From Arachis hypogaea (lineage: Eukaryota > Streptophyta > Magnoliopsida > Fabales > Fabaceae): 64,000 nucleotides of DNA. Below are positions 54,453 through 64,000 of the stretch, in pieces. The stretch is from positions 72,706,841-72,770,840 of the forward strand of contig NC_092048.1 of the NCBI RefSeq assembly GCF_003086295.3, written 5' to 3'. The translations under genes and the position numbers were made by a program. The notes under the pieces are model-generated. The model was given only the letters and a program-made list of their open reading frames with translations, was not told where the DNA came from and searched no databases. Numbering within the stretch: position 1 is the stretch's first letter; the number at the start of each line of letters is the position of its first letter.

Positions 54453-55964
54453 TGATGAGCGGATATTTTATACGCTTTTTGACATCATTTTCATATAGCT
54501 TTTAGCATGTTTTGTTTAAGTTTTATTATATTTTCATAGGTTTTAGTGTAAAATTCACATTTTTGGATTTTACTATGAGTTGTTGTGTTTTATGGTGATT
54601 TCAGGTATTTTCTGGCTAAAATCTGAGAGTTTTGACAAAGTCTGATTCAGAGGCAAGGAAAGCGTAGCAGATGTTGTCAGGATTTGACCTCTGTGCATTC
54701 AAACAGGAATTTTTGGAGCTACAGATATCTAAATGGATCGTTCTCAATGGCTATGGAAAGCTAACATCCTGGGATTTTCAGCAATAGATAATAGTTAATA
54801 CTTGTCTTTGGAGATGAAGGCCCAAAACTGGCATTCAATGCCAGCCATCTACCCTAGTCCTGGCATCCAACGCCCACAGAGAGGTGGCCAGCGTCCAACG
54901 CCCAAAAAGGTGCCCTAAGTAGGCGTTCAATGCCCAAGGAGCACACTAGCACATGGAGACACCATTAGCTCAACCCAAACACTCACCAAGTGGGCTCCGG
55001 AAGTGGAGTTTCGCACTACAAGTCTAAGCCTATCATATTTCTATAATCCTTAGTTATTAGATTAGTATATATAGGAAAAGATCAACCATGTTTAGGATCT
55101 TCTTCCTCCCCCATTATTTTCGAACACCATTACGTATAGTATGAGCCACTGAACCTCCTAGGTTAAGGTTAGGAGCTCTGCTGAGTTTTATGGATTAATA
55201 AAAGTACTACTGTTCTATTTCAATTTGTGTTTGATTCTCTTCTAACATGTATCTTCGTTCTTCAACCTTATGAATGAGTTGAACCATCAAAAGTTATCTC
55301 TATTTCACATGGGTTCAGCGAGTGTCTTTCATCGGATATCAATGAACCACTAGCTTGATTATACATCTCTTAGACGGCTAATCCACGACTTTGTTGGGGA
55401 CTTCTCGAGACATCAGTTCAGCCGAGGTATGGGGAGATTAGGGTCTTTATGGTAAAGGCTAGAACCAAGGCGCAACATTCTCTAATCCGGAAGATTCGAC
55501 CTTGTCTGTGGCATTTTGAGTAGGATCACCAAGGGAATGAACTGCAGGAGCTTCACCCTCATTCAGACTGGATGTGCACTAAACCTGGTATTCAGCCTAG
55601 AGGAAGATTAGCGGCCGCTCAAACCGGCATTGATCACATACAGCCTACTATAGAAGAAATCATTCACAGTTGGAGTAGACAGTAAGAAAGTATTGATCCA
55701 GAAGAATAAAGCATCTCTAAAGCCTTAACCATCTTCTTATCATTAGATTCACAATTACTGAGTAACATTATCTTTATTTTACTTTTATGTGCTTAAACAA
55801 CTAAACAACTTTTCTATCTGCCTAACTAAGATTTACAAGATAACCACTATTTGATCCAAGCCAACAATCCTCGTGGGATCGACCCTGACTCACCTCAGGT
55901 ATTACTTTGACGACCCAATGCACTTGCTGGTTCAGTTGTGCGGAGTGTGGGAATTCACGCACCA
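54453..55964 (+). repeat. FIDEL-related 3' LTR
   Basis: 1,512 bp, TGATGAGCGG...ACGCACCA, diverged from the E1/E2 LTRs. Palindromes are at 54828-54945, and a hairpin CCTGA/TCAGG at 55884-55899, where E1 has CCTTAC/GTAAGG. No PBS follows, so it is a 3' LTR; it abuts a minus-strand mosaic. Confidence 0.85.
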
Positions 55965-56125
55965 ACTGGCGTTCAACGCCAGCTTTCTATCCCCCTTAGG
56001 GCATTAGACGCCCAGCCAGTACTTCTTGGATGGCGTTCAACTCCAACAAGGCCTCCCTTTCAGGGCGTTGAACGCCTAAACAATGCTCCTTGGCTGGCAT
56101 TCAACGCCAGGTTACCCCCTCTATA
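55965..56125 (-). repeat. GGCGTTGAACGCC palindrome cluster
   Basis: Five or more units such as CTGGCGTTCAACGCCAG, directly between the LTR end and the env-like fragment. A target duplication ACTGG is possible but unprovable without the left flank. Confidence 0.8.
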
Positions 56126-56556
56126 GTGTAAGGATGTGGGTCTCCTTACATCATTGGCAAATGGAGTGCCAACCTTACACTCTTTGGGCTGAAATCCAAG
56201 AGTCACCCTCGGACCATGGTGCTCCAATTTTTTGGATGTGGGTTCACACTAGTGCCATGATATTTAGTGTCCCATGCATTAGCATAGAACTCTTGAACCA
56301 TCAAGACCCCAACTATTGGGATAAGATTGGTTAGGACTTTCCAACCTCTCTTCCGGATTTCTCTTTGGATCTCTGGGTACTCATTCTATTTTAGCCTAAA
56401 GGGGACTTCAAGAATCACCATTTTCTTTGTCACTACTTCATAGAAGTGGTTTCGGTGGGCTTTGGTGATGAATCTTTCCATCTCCCATGATTCGGAGGTA
56501 GAAGCAACTGCTTTCCCTTTCCTCTTTTTAGAGAATTCTCTGACTTTGGGTGCCAT
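56126..56556 (-). pseudogene. Env-like protein, N-terminal part (minus strand)
   Basis: Starts at the minus-strand ATG at 56556 (MAPKVREFSKKRKGKAV). Continues through ESWEMERFITKAH and EIQREIRKRGWKVL to VQEFYANAWDTKYHG and DFSPKSVRLAL, with a few stops, then ends at a palindrome cluster. It has the core start that E1 and E2 have lost. A perfect hairpin (56610-56629) lies just upstream, as in E1 and E2. Confidence 0.75.
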
Positions 56557-57351
56557 AAGTGTGAATGAAAAGCAAAAAGCAAGGCTTTTCCAACACCAAA
56601 ATTAAAAGCTTTGCTCGTCCTCGAGCAAAATATGAAGAACAGAGTAGAAAAAGAAGAGAATAGAGGAGATAGAGATGGATAGTGGATTCGGCCAAGAAGG
56701 GCTTTAGTGAATGGATGATGTGTGTATGAAGACTAGGAAGAAGGGGAATTTATCGGGGTGGGATAGGTTGGGTTCAAATGAATGGGTGGGAAATGGGTGG
56801 AAAATTTTGAATTTAAAGTGGGTGGGGGTTGGTGGGCATTTTGGGAAGTGATATGGATGCGATTGGGTTAGGGTTTATAGGGACGAGTGTGTGGGGAAGA
56901 GTGAAAGAAGGAGAGAGAAGAAGGTGGGGTAGGTGGAGATTTTGTGGGACCCACTAACCCTGAGGGGGTAGGGAATTCGAGTCCCTGCCCCCTTGTAGGC
57001 GTTGAACGCCCAGCTGCTGCTCCTGGCTGGCGTTCAATGCCAGCAATGTACCTCTATGTGGGCGTTAAATGCCCATCGGGTTTCTGCCTGGCATTCAACA
57101 CCAGGTTTCTGCTTCATCAGTGGCGTTCAACGCCAGCAATGTGCTCTTCATGGGCGTTGAATGCCCACTCTGACATCCCTGGCTGGCGTTCAACGCCAGC
57201 AAGGTCTCTGCTCCAGAGTGTTCTGTTTCTAGCTCTAACTGCTTCTGTTTCTATTTTCACTACTGCACATGATCATAAACTCAAAGAAACATGAAAATTA
57301 AGATAATATAACTTAAATAAACTTAAAGAAAAACAAGAAACATTAATTATT
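56557..57351 (-). other. Minus-strand spacer with palindromes before env-like ORF
   Basis: Minus-strand order: palindromes (57210-56996), a possible TATAAA near 56877, a perfect hairpin TTTGCTCG/CGAGCAAA (56610-56629) with an adjacent AATTTTGGTGTTG, then the env-like ATG. Same layout as E1. No other gene is supported. Confidence 0.65.
56996..57210 (-). repeat. GGCGTTCAACGCC palindrome cluster
   Basis: About eight units including perfect GGCGTTGAACGCC and CTGGCGTTCAACGCCAG copies, spaced about 20-30 bases. Confidence 0.85.
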
Positions 57352-57395
57352 GATGGGTTGCCTCCCAACAAGCGCTTCTTTAACATCATTATCTT
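57352..57395 (-). promoter_or_regulatory. Degenerate tandem post-gag hairpins
   Basis: The minus strand carries GCGCTTGTTGGGAGGCAACC and CCA; the second hairpin keeps only 4 paired bases and the first is weak. It is the least conserved copy in the window, located a few bases after the gag-PR stop. Confidence 0.5.
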
Positions 57396-57408
57396 GACGG
57401 TTAGCTCC

Positions 57409-58356
57409 TTACGAAGATGGATAGGGGCTCAGAATTTCACCCCTTATAGTGAATTTCTCGCCTGTGCTCTCATGGATAAGTTCCACATGTTCTAGAGATA
57501 GGATCCTATTCACAGTGTGTGGAATGACAGGATTGTCTGTGAAGATAACTCTCATGCCAGGTGAGAGGCCTTCAGTAGGGATTTTCTTATCCCTCCTGCC
57601 CTTGGGCACTTTCTTACTGCCATTCTTCTCAGAGCTTGATAATGGTTGCCCCACACCAAACTTAAAATTGGTGTCTGGGGGCTCTGTTAGGCTCTGTAAT
57701 GAGAGGAGTGGTTGAAGCACTTCATGTTTATGAATGGTGCTTCCTTCAGTTGAGGTAGAATGAGGTTTATGAACCTTGAACACAAGATAGTCCTCATCTA
57801 ATTGCAGGACTAGTTCTCCTCTGTCTACATGAATTACAGCCTTGGCTGTATCTAAGAAGGGTCTTTCAAGGATGATGGATTCATCATCTTTCTCCCTTGT
57901 ATCCAGGATTATGAAATCAGTAGGGATGTAAAGGTCTTCAACCTTCACCAAGACATCCTCTACGAGTCCATGAGCCTTTTTCATGGACTTGTTTGCCATC
58001 TCTAGTGAGATTCTTGCAGCTTATACCTCAAAGATTTCCAACTTCTCCGTTACAGAGAGTGGCATAAGGTTTATGCTTGAACCTAGGTCACACAGAGTCT
58101 TATCAAAAGTCGTGGTACCTAGGGTGCAAGGAATTAAGAAGCGTCCAGGATCCGGTTTCTTCTGAGGTAACTTTTGCTGAGCCAAGGTATTAAGTTCCTT
58201 GGTGTGCACTGGAGGTTCTTCTTCTAATGGCTCTGTGCCAAATAGCTTAGGATTCAGCTTCCTCAGAATTCCTAGGTATCGAGCAACTTGCTCTTCCCTA
58301 GTTTCCTCTTCCTCATCAGAGGAGGAGTACTCTGCAGATTCTATGATCTTAACCAA
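57409..58356 (-). pseudogene. Gag-PR C-terminal fragment with integrase-tail-like end (minus strand)
   Basis: The upper part (58356-58021) has an acidic linker (EYSSSDEEEETREEQ), then FLIPCTLGTTTFDKTLCDLGSSINLMPLS, the protease active site. After a stop near 58020 the frame continues with VLVKVEDLYIPTDFIILD and the ERPFLDTAKAVIHVDRGEL region (the usual Gly is Glu). The end, PTEGLSPGMRVIF...HESTGEKFTIRGE, resembles an integrase C-terminal domain, as in element C. It is most like the E1 gag-PR, except that E1 lacks this tail. Confidence 0.8.
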
Positions 58357-58449
58357 GCATTCAATGCAACTTCAATGGGTTCCTCATGAACCTTGGGTTC
58401 TATCAGTTCTTCAATAGGGGAGTTCTCAGTGGGCTTAGGGTTGCCAGCT

Positions 58450-58605
58450 ACCCCTATTGTGGCATTCAATGCCAAGACTTGCGTTTTTTTTAGCGTTGAA
58501 CGCCCATCATGCATTCATGTACTAGCGTTGAACGCCAGCTTTGGTACTTCTTTGGGTGTTGAACGCCTAGGAAGGACCTCCTTACTGGCGTTCAATGCCA
58601 GTGAT
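58450..58605 (-). repeat. GGCGTTGAACGCC palindrome cluster upstream of gag-PR fragment
   Basis: Five units including CTGGCGTTCAATGCCAG and GCGTTGAACGCC. The position matches the gag-protease linker, as in E2. Confidence 0.75.
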
Positions 58606-58643
58606 GGTGCTTTATGTGGGACTAGTAGTGGGTGCTTTACGGC

Positions 58644-59319
58644 CTAGAGGTCTGAACCGCTTGCCGTGCAGAATAACCCTCTTGCGGTCACCGGCGGTCT
58701 CTCATCCTGAGGCTCGCAAGGTACCTCAGCCTGGTGAGCCAACTGAGTGATCAAACATGGGAATGCAAAGGTGCCTCTGACATGTACTCGGGACATATAG
58801 CTCCTGATGAGTCTTGGAAGGTACAGGACATTTCCTTCCAAGACACACCAAATAAGAACCACCATGTCTGCTGGCTGGCACCTCCGACTCGTGAGTGCTA
58901 GGCATGACATAGTTGCTCAGTATCTGTTGCCAGAACCTAGCCTCATCATTGAGATAATCAATCTTGATGCCCTGTGGAGTCGGCTTCGACGTTTCGAATT
59001 CCCACAGAACGTCAGCATGAATAGCTACAGTACGAAGAGTGGCATCCCAATCAAACTTTATTAATCTAATATCCTCCTCAGCCCAATGAAAACCATCCTT
59101 ATCATCTATTTTCGGTAGGAAATGGAGGATCTCTTCTATTACTCCTCTGTGACTATAATCTGTCTGCCCCGAAGCTGAACTGCATCAAGGGTCAATCGAT
59201 AATAGTTGCAGTAAAACTCTAGGACCCATGATGAGTTCACTTCTACCAGCTCTCTATCTAGAAATACCCAACCCCGATGTTCAATTTGCTATTCAGTGTA
59301 CTTTCTCATCTCGGGTGGT
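58644..59319 (-). pseudogene. Env-like protein, internal part (minus strand)
   Basis: On the minus strand from 59319: EMRKYTE, a stop, QIEHRGWVFLDRELVEVNSSWVLEFYCNYYRL (cited in pieces), then TSRRCQPADMVVLIWCVL and GTFAFPCLITQLAHQ. It aligns with the element D env-like core. It runs into a gag-PR fragment instead of its own C-terminus, and its N-terminus was cut by the element F insertion at 59320. Confidence 0.75.
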
Positions 59320-59614
59320 TGATGAATCCATATTTTACGATAATTTTTTGTTAGAATTGAGTGGATTTTATCATATAAACCTACACTTATTCTATTAAAT
59401 AGCATGCTTTTGAGCTTTCCTCTTAAATTATGCTTAATTATAAAAACATGCTCTTTTATGCCGAATTTGACTTATTTTATTCTATTTACCTTCCATTCGA
59501 TACCCTGATGTTGTTTGTGAGTGATTTCAGTTGTATAAGGTAAGAATGGATTGGTGAGAATGGAAGAGGAGCATGCAAAGAGGAGGAAGCATGAAGAATC
59601 AAAGGAGGAGAACA

Positions 59615-59780
59615 AAGCGATGTGTGCGTACGCACAGGAACCAAAGTAGAGCAAAGCGTGCGCGCGAGCAGCATCTTACGCGTCGCACGACCATCCTGAG
59701 CATCGCGAAGTGTGCGTGCGCACAATCAGAGATTTTGGCCGAGTGTGCGTACGCACAATATTCATTAAAAACGCACGTGA
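59615..59780 (+). repeat. TGCGTACGCA palindromes in element F LTR
   Basis: Perfect TGTGCGTACGCACA copies at about 59624 and 59742, plus degenerate ones (GTGCGTGCGCAC). Equivalent in place to the ACGCG clusters of other LTRs, but with different arms. Confidence 0.8.
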
Positions 59781-60078
59781 CTCGCGTTTTTGATGGATTG
59801 GAGGCCCAGTTCTGAAGCCAATAGCTCATAATGAAGGGGAAAACAACACCATACCATAGGATATCATTAGGATAGTTTTAGGAGTAGTAGTAGGAGGTTT
59901 TAGTGTAGTTTTTCTCTAAGTTTTCTTTCCTCTCCATTAGGTTTATACTAGGGTTTTACATTTCAAGTGCCATTTCCATTTTTCATCTTGGAGTTTGCTA
60001 GCCTCCATTGTAAGTATCTCTTAATTGTTACTCCTTTTAGTTACAATTTTGCTACTCTTTCTTGTAATTAAAGTCATA

Positions 60079-60080
<2 letters not shown>

Positions 60081-60156
<76 letters not shown>
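60081..60156. repeat. (AT)n microsatellite, about 38 units
   Basis: An uninterrupted AT dinucleotide run of about 76 bp within the F LTR. Open frames through it are artefacts. Confidence 0.95.
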
Positions 60157-60158
<2 letters not shown>

Positions 60159-61008
60159 TTTTTCCAATTTTGATTTCTTGTTGATGATTTTGATGATTGA
60201 TGATTGGTATATTCTTGATTAATTTGGTATTGTTGATTTTAATCAATTATTTCTCTTAGTTTCAAGCTTTTTCCTAATTTCCTCATGTTTTGCATTTTTG
60301 CCAACCAAGTGTTTGTGGAAATGTCGAGTTTAATTATGGGCTAAATTTCTACCTTTTGGCTTGGGAAAAATGAGCAATTGGGTTCCTAAAGTTGAAATGT
60401 CCAACATTTAGTGATAATTCTTTGATTGTTAATTGTTCTTGTTTCCACTAAAGCTAACTTGTTGCTAAGGTAATAAGCAAGTGAGTTAGGATTTGTGGAA
60501 TAAGGACAACTATGCTCCTTGACTTACTCTCCGATGTGAGGGTTAGCTAAGTGAGATTAATACATTATAATTGTCATAGTTGTAGTTTCAACAAGGAAAT
60601 GTCCCTAGCTCATTCCAAGCTAAGACTTCATTTATGTTTTGAATTATACATACACATACATACATCAATCACTTTTATAGCTTACTTGTCTATATTACAT
60701 AGCTAGTTCTTTAATTCCTTTATTAGTTTATTACTTGTAATTTTGAATGTTCTTTTATTTCTTTAGTTGTTCATATCTTCATTGAAAATCTTGTTACCTT
60801 CACAACCAAAATTGCACACTCGATCACTAAGTCCTTGGGAGATGACTCGGGAAGTGAAACTCCCGGTTTATATTGATTTTGAATTGTGACATCTTTTGTC
60901 CTTCCAAACTATGGTGGGGAGTTGATTGTCGGTTGGGACTGTGCTACCAATGAAGTGGTCCCTATTTTGATAGATTCCTAACCTGTGATGGCGCCTTCGT
61001 CAAGTTTT

Positions 61009-61026
61009 TGGCGCCGTTGCCGGGGA
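61009..61026 (+). promoter_or_regulatory. Element F primer-binding site
   Basis: A perfect tRNA-Asp complement TGGCGCCGTTGCCGGGGA, 6 bases inside the LTR. Confidence 0.93.
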
Positions 61027-61253
61027 CTTCTAAGCGCAATGAGTGCTATAGTTTTTGTTGTTGTAAATATGTGAACAGTGTGAATACTTACTTTAGTTAA
61101 TATTTGATTTTTGTTTGTTACTTGACACTATTTGATAGATGGCGCCCCTATCTTAGTAGTTTAGTGGTTATTGACTATTCAACTATTTTCGTTTATTTTC
61201 TTATTCTTGTTTTGCTTTTGATAATTGCATGCTTTTATTGATTCCTCAGTTGA

Positions 61254-62546
61254 ATGACATGGTCACTTCCAAACCCGAGCTTGGCCCCTTTTAAACCAAA
61301 AATAGAAAGAACTTTAACCCATATTAGGCAAGCTCGGTGCCGGCTAGCATTTGTGAATAGCGAATCAGTCTCTTTCGAAAAGCCAACCGATTCGCCATCA
61401 CCTTCAAACTGTGATTCTCATTCTTCAAATAACGAGGAAACCTTATATTCTTCTGTAGGGAGTGCTGAAGTTTCTTTGAGTGAATCAGGTGACAGCACTA
61501 TGACGTAGCCACCTCGTAGAATCACCTTGAAGGAAGTTGGAGCCCCGGACATCAACTTGCAACCGATACAAATTCGGTATCCGGATTTGGATCCAAATTT
61601 TGAGCTCAAGACGAGCATGATAAACTTGCTTCCCAAGGATAATGGGCTACCAGAAGAAGACCCTCTCAAGCATCTAAAAGACTTTCAAGTTGCATGCTCC
61701 ACTATGAGAAGACATGGGTCGGAAGAGGTAGCGGTCATGGTTTTCGCTTTGCCTTTCTCTTTGGGGGGAAAAGCCAAAGAATGGTTTTATACTCAACCAG
61801 AGGATATTATTTCTAATTGGGACTTGCTGCGTAAGGAGTTTCTGGAAAAGTTTTATCCACCTCAGAAAATGGATCGGCTACGGAAGGAAATATCTTGCAT
61901 TATGCAAAGAGATGGGGAGACTCTTTATGAGTATTGGGAGAGATTCAAAAAGTTGTTGGAAGCTTGCCCTCACCACCGCATTGACGAGTTAGTGCTTATA
62001 AGTTATTTTTGTCAAGGGATGAACCCTCAAGACAAGCTTCTTCTAGGTGCCTCAAGTGGAGGATCCTTCACCAAGAACAAGACCACTGAGGAAGTTTGGG
62101 AGGTCATTGCGGATTTGGCAGACTCAACTTAACACTCAAGGGCAAGAAATCCCCAACCAAGAGCTTTAAGTGAAGTCTCACCTTCTGGAGATGCTATTTT
62201 GACTAAGACCCTTGGTGAGATGACAATTTTGTTGAGGCAAATCACCCAAGGCCAACAAGTTCCCCAAGCGTTGATATCTCCTCCACCTCAACCTCCTAGA
62301 ATTGAAGGACCACCTAGATAATGTAGTATTTGTGCTTGCAATGGTCACTATACCGATGAGTGCCCTTAAATCCAAGAAGACACCACATTGGTGGTAGCTA
62401 ATCTTTACCCACAAAGGTCCAACTACAATCAAGGATCTCATCAACATGGGGGAAACCAAAATGAAGGATGGAGGGATAACTCTAATCAAAGGTGGAGCCA
62501 AGCCTCTCAAGCTCAACCCTGTCCCAATGCACAAGTCTACTATCAC
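61254..62546 (+). pseudogene. Element F gag (truncated by LTR G)
   Basis: The ATG at 61254 opens MTWSLPNPSLAPFKPKIERT, parallel to the element D gag. The core is open for 201 codons (61527-62132) with FALPFSLGGKAKEWFY, KFYPPQKMDRLRKEI and GETLYEYWERFKKL. Stops at 61506, 62130, 62319 and 62367. The zinc knuckle CSICACNGHYTDEC fits CX2CX4HX4C. The sequence stops at 62546 where a minus-strand LTR begins; the rest of F should lie beyond the right edge. Confidence 0.9.
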
Positions 62547-64000
62547 TGATGAAGCCCAAAAGCATGGGTTTGGATTTTCGCATTAAAATAGGATTGACAT
62601 TGCAAGTATAGTCCAAACCCAGCCATTGATCATCAATCAAATTATAATCCTAAAGATGTCACAATCAACATAAAATAACCGGGAGTTTTAAATCCCGGGT
62701 CATCTTCCCTAGGAACTAATGCCAAGGAGTGCACATAATTATGGTTGTGGAAAGCAAGGGGTTTTAATAATTGAAGTGAACAAAATAAAGGAATTAAAAG
62801 AACTAGACAAAATTGAAATTAACAAAGCAATAAAGGAATAAAAGAATTATGTATGTAATATAATCAAGTAATGCTATAAAGTGATGGAAAGGTGGTTCAA
62901 AACATAAAAGAAACCTTGACTTGGGATGAGTTATGGAATCCTCGCCTTACCATAACCACAACTATGATAATTATGATGGATTAATCTCACTAAGTCAACC
63001 CTTAACATCGAAGGATAAGTTAAGTGAGCATAATTGTTATTAATCCACAAGTCCTAGCTAACTTACTAATTACCTTAGTAAAAAGCTAGCGTAAATGGAA
63101 ATAATAACAACTAACAACCCAAGAATTATCACTAAATGTTGGATATTATGGCTCTAGTAATTCATAGACTCATTTTCCCCAAGCCAAGGGGTGGAAATTT
63201 ACCCCATAGCTAGGGTTGACATTTCATCAAACACCTAGTATGCATATTCACAAAACATGAGAAATTGCAAAGGAAAATGGACAACTATAACCAACTATTC
63301 ACATAACCAAATATAAACAAGCAATCAAACATAAAGAGAGCATAAAGCATTAAATTCATCAATCAAAACTTCAAGAAACTCAAAATTGCAATTATAAACA
63401 AAGTAACTTGAACCATAAGAACATAAAAGCAAAAGTGATGTAATTAAAGAGAAGTTTAAGAGTACTTACAATAAAGATGAGTAAAATCAAAGATCAATCT
63501 TGACTATAAAATGCTACAATAGAGATGGAAATTAAACCCTAAGAGAGCATTTTCTACTTTACTCCTACTCCTACTCCTAATGCATTTTCTACCTAATCTA
63601 ACCTAATGAAAGCTTATTCTTCATATGTCTTGATATTCCCTTCATATAGCATCCAAATACAACTTCCCAGCCTTCAAAAATGGGCCAAGAAACCCCAAAA
63701 TCGCCACCAGCATGCTGCATTAATGAAGTCACGTGATTGCAGTGACACGTACGCGTAGGTCACACGTACGCATCGGCCAAACTTGCGCGCGTGTGCGTAC
63801 GCACGCATCACTGTGCGCATGCACGGAAGCTGAATCTTCCAAAACTTCATTTCTTCATGCTTTCTCCCTTTGTCCATGCTTTCCCATCACTTCTTCCATC
63901 CATATTAGCCTTGTAAACCTGAAATTACTCATCAAATACATCAAGGCACCCAATAGAATGAAAGTGGAATAAAATTGATTAAATTAAGTACAAAATAGCA
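62547..64000 (-). repeat. Minus-strand LTR G (partial), inserted in element F gag
   Basis: Reading minus, it ends CCGGGA-loop-TCCCGG (62679-62698) and then GGCTTCATCA at 62547, matching the organisation of the F LTR. TGCGTACGCA palindromes lie at about 63730-63830. ATCAC (62542-62546) is the probable target copy. It runs past the window, so solo LTR versus full element cannot be decided. Confidence 0.82.

Larger units (their letters stand above)
59320..61002 (+). repeat. Element F 5' LTR
   Basis: 1,683 bp, TGATGAATCC...CTTCGTCA, followed by a perfect PBS. GTGGT (59315-59319) is the likely left target copy. TGTGCGTACGCACA-type palindromes lie at 59615-59780, an AT microsatellite at 60081-60156, and a hairpin near the 3' end, CGGGA/TCCCG, at 60848-60865. 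Confidence 0.9.

Noticed and set aside
60025..60246. Open frames on both strands through the AT repeat
   Set aside because: They translate a dinucleotide microsatellite and have no coding support.

Overview
The window is plant nuclear DNA made almost entirely of LTR retrotransposons of the Ty3/gypsy Athila/Tat type, inserted into and broken by one another. No host gene, rRNA, tRNA gene or CRISPR array was found. Every primer-binding site seen is complementary to the 3' end of plant tRNA-Asp. Gag, protease, reverse transcriptase, RNase H and integrase pieces are of Athila/Tat type, and several elements carry the extra downstream ORF known as 'putative plant transposon protein' or Athila env-like. 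LTRs beginning TGATGAGCGGATAATTTATA are, from memory, typical of peanut (Arachis), where such elements are called FIDEL/Feral. The organism is therefore probably an Arachis species; this was not checked against a database.

Layout, left to right. (1) 1-1731: minus-strand FIDEL-like 5' LTR, PBS and leader, running off the left edge. (2) 1732-10035: family-2 element in tandem form, internal-LTR-internal-LTR, with an unknown Glu/Lys-rich ORF. (3) 10036-19657: element C, with gag-protease, no RT, a decayed env-like ORF, and a 3' LTR split by a solo LTR. (4) 19658-19920: CACTA-like terminus at a rearrangement breakpoint. (5) 19921-53929: element D, an Athila-type element once complete (gag, PR, RT, RH, IN, env-like, 3' LTR), interrupted by E1 (22928-32985, plus strand, TSD TGCTC, intact gag-PR ORF) and E2 (35469-46439, minus strand, TSD CTCAG/CTCAA, no integrase, its 3' LTR holding a second solo LTR). 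(6) 53930-55964: 3' end of another FIDEL-like element. (7) 55965-59319: minus-strand mosaic of env-like and gag-PR pieces. (8) 59320-62546: element F, with 5' LTR, PBS and gag, interrupted at 62547 by a minus-strand LTR (G) that leaves the window.

How the parts work together. D encodes or once encoded all replication enzymes, but it has stop codons and an integrase active-site change. C, E1 and the family-2 elements lack pol, and E2 lacks integrase, so they would need enzymes supplied by an autonomous relative. Their retained parts (LTRs, PBS, gag-PR, PPT region, structured noncoding modules) are what a non-autonomous element needs in cis.

The most interesting signals are short inverted repeats whose arms differ between families while pairing is kept: (a) a hairpin near the 3' end of most LTRs; (b) two tandem hairpins just after the gag or pol stop; (c) a hairpin before the 3' LTR and again before the env-like ORF, next to a recurring AAGTTTGGTGT motif; (d) clusters of 12-25 bp palindromes in the U3 part of LTRs, before env-like ORFs, and in a gag coding linker. 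All mismatch counts and alignments here were done by eye.
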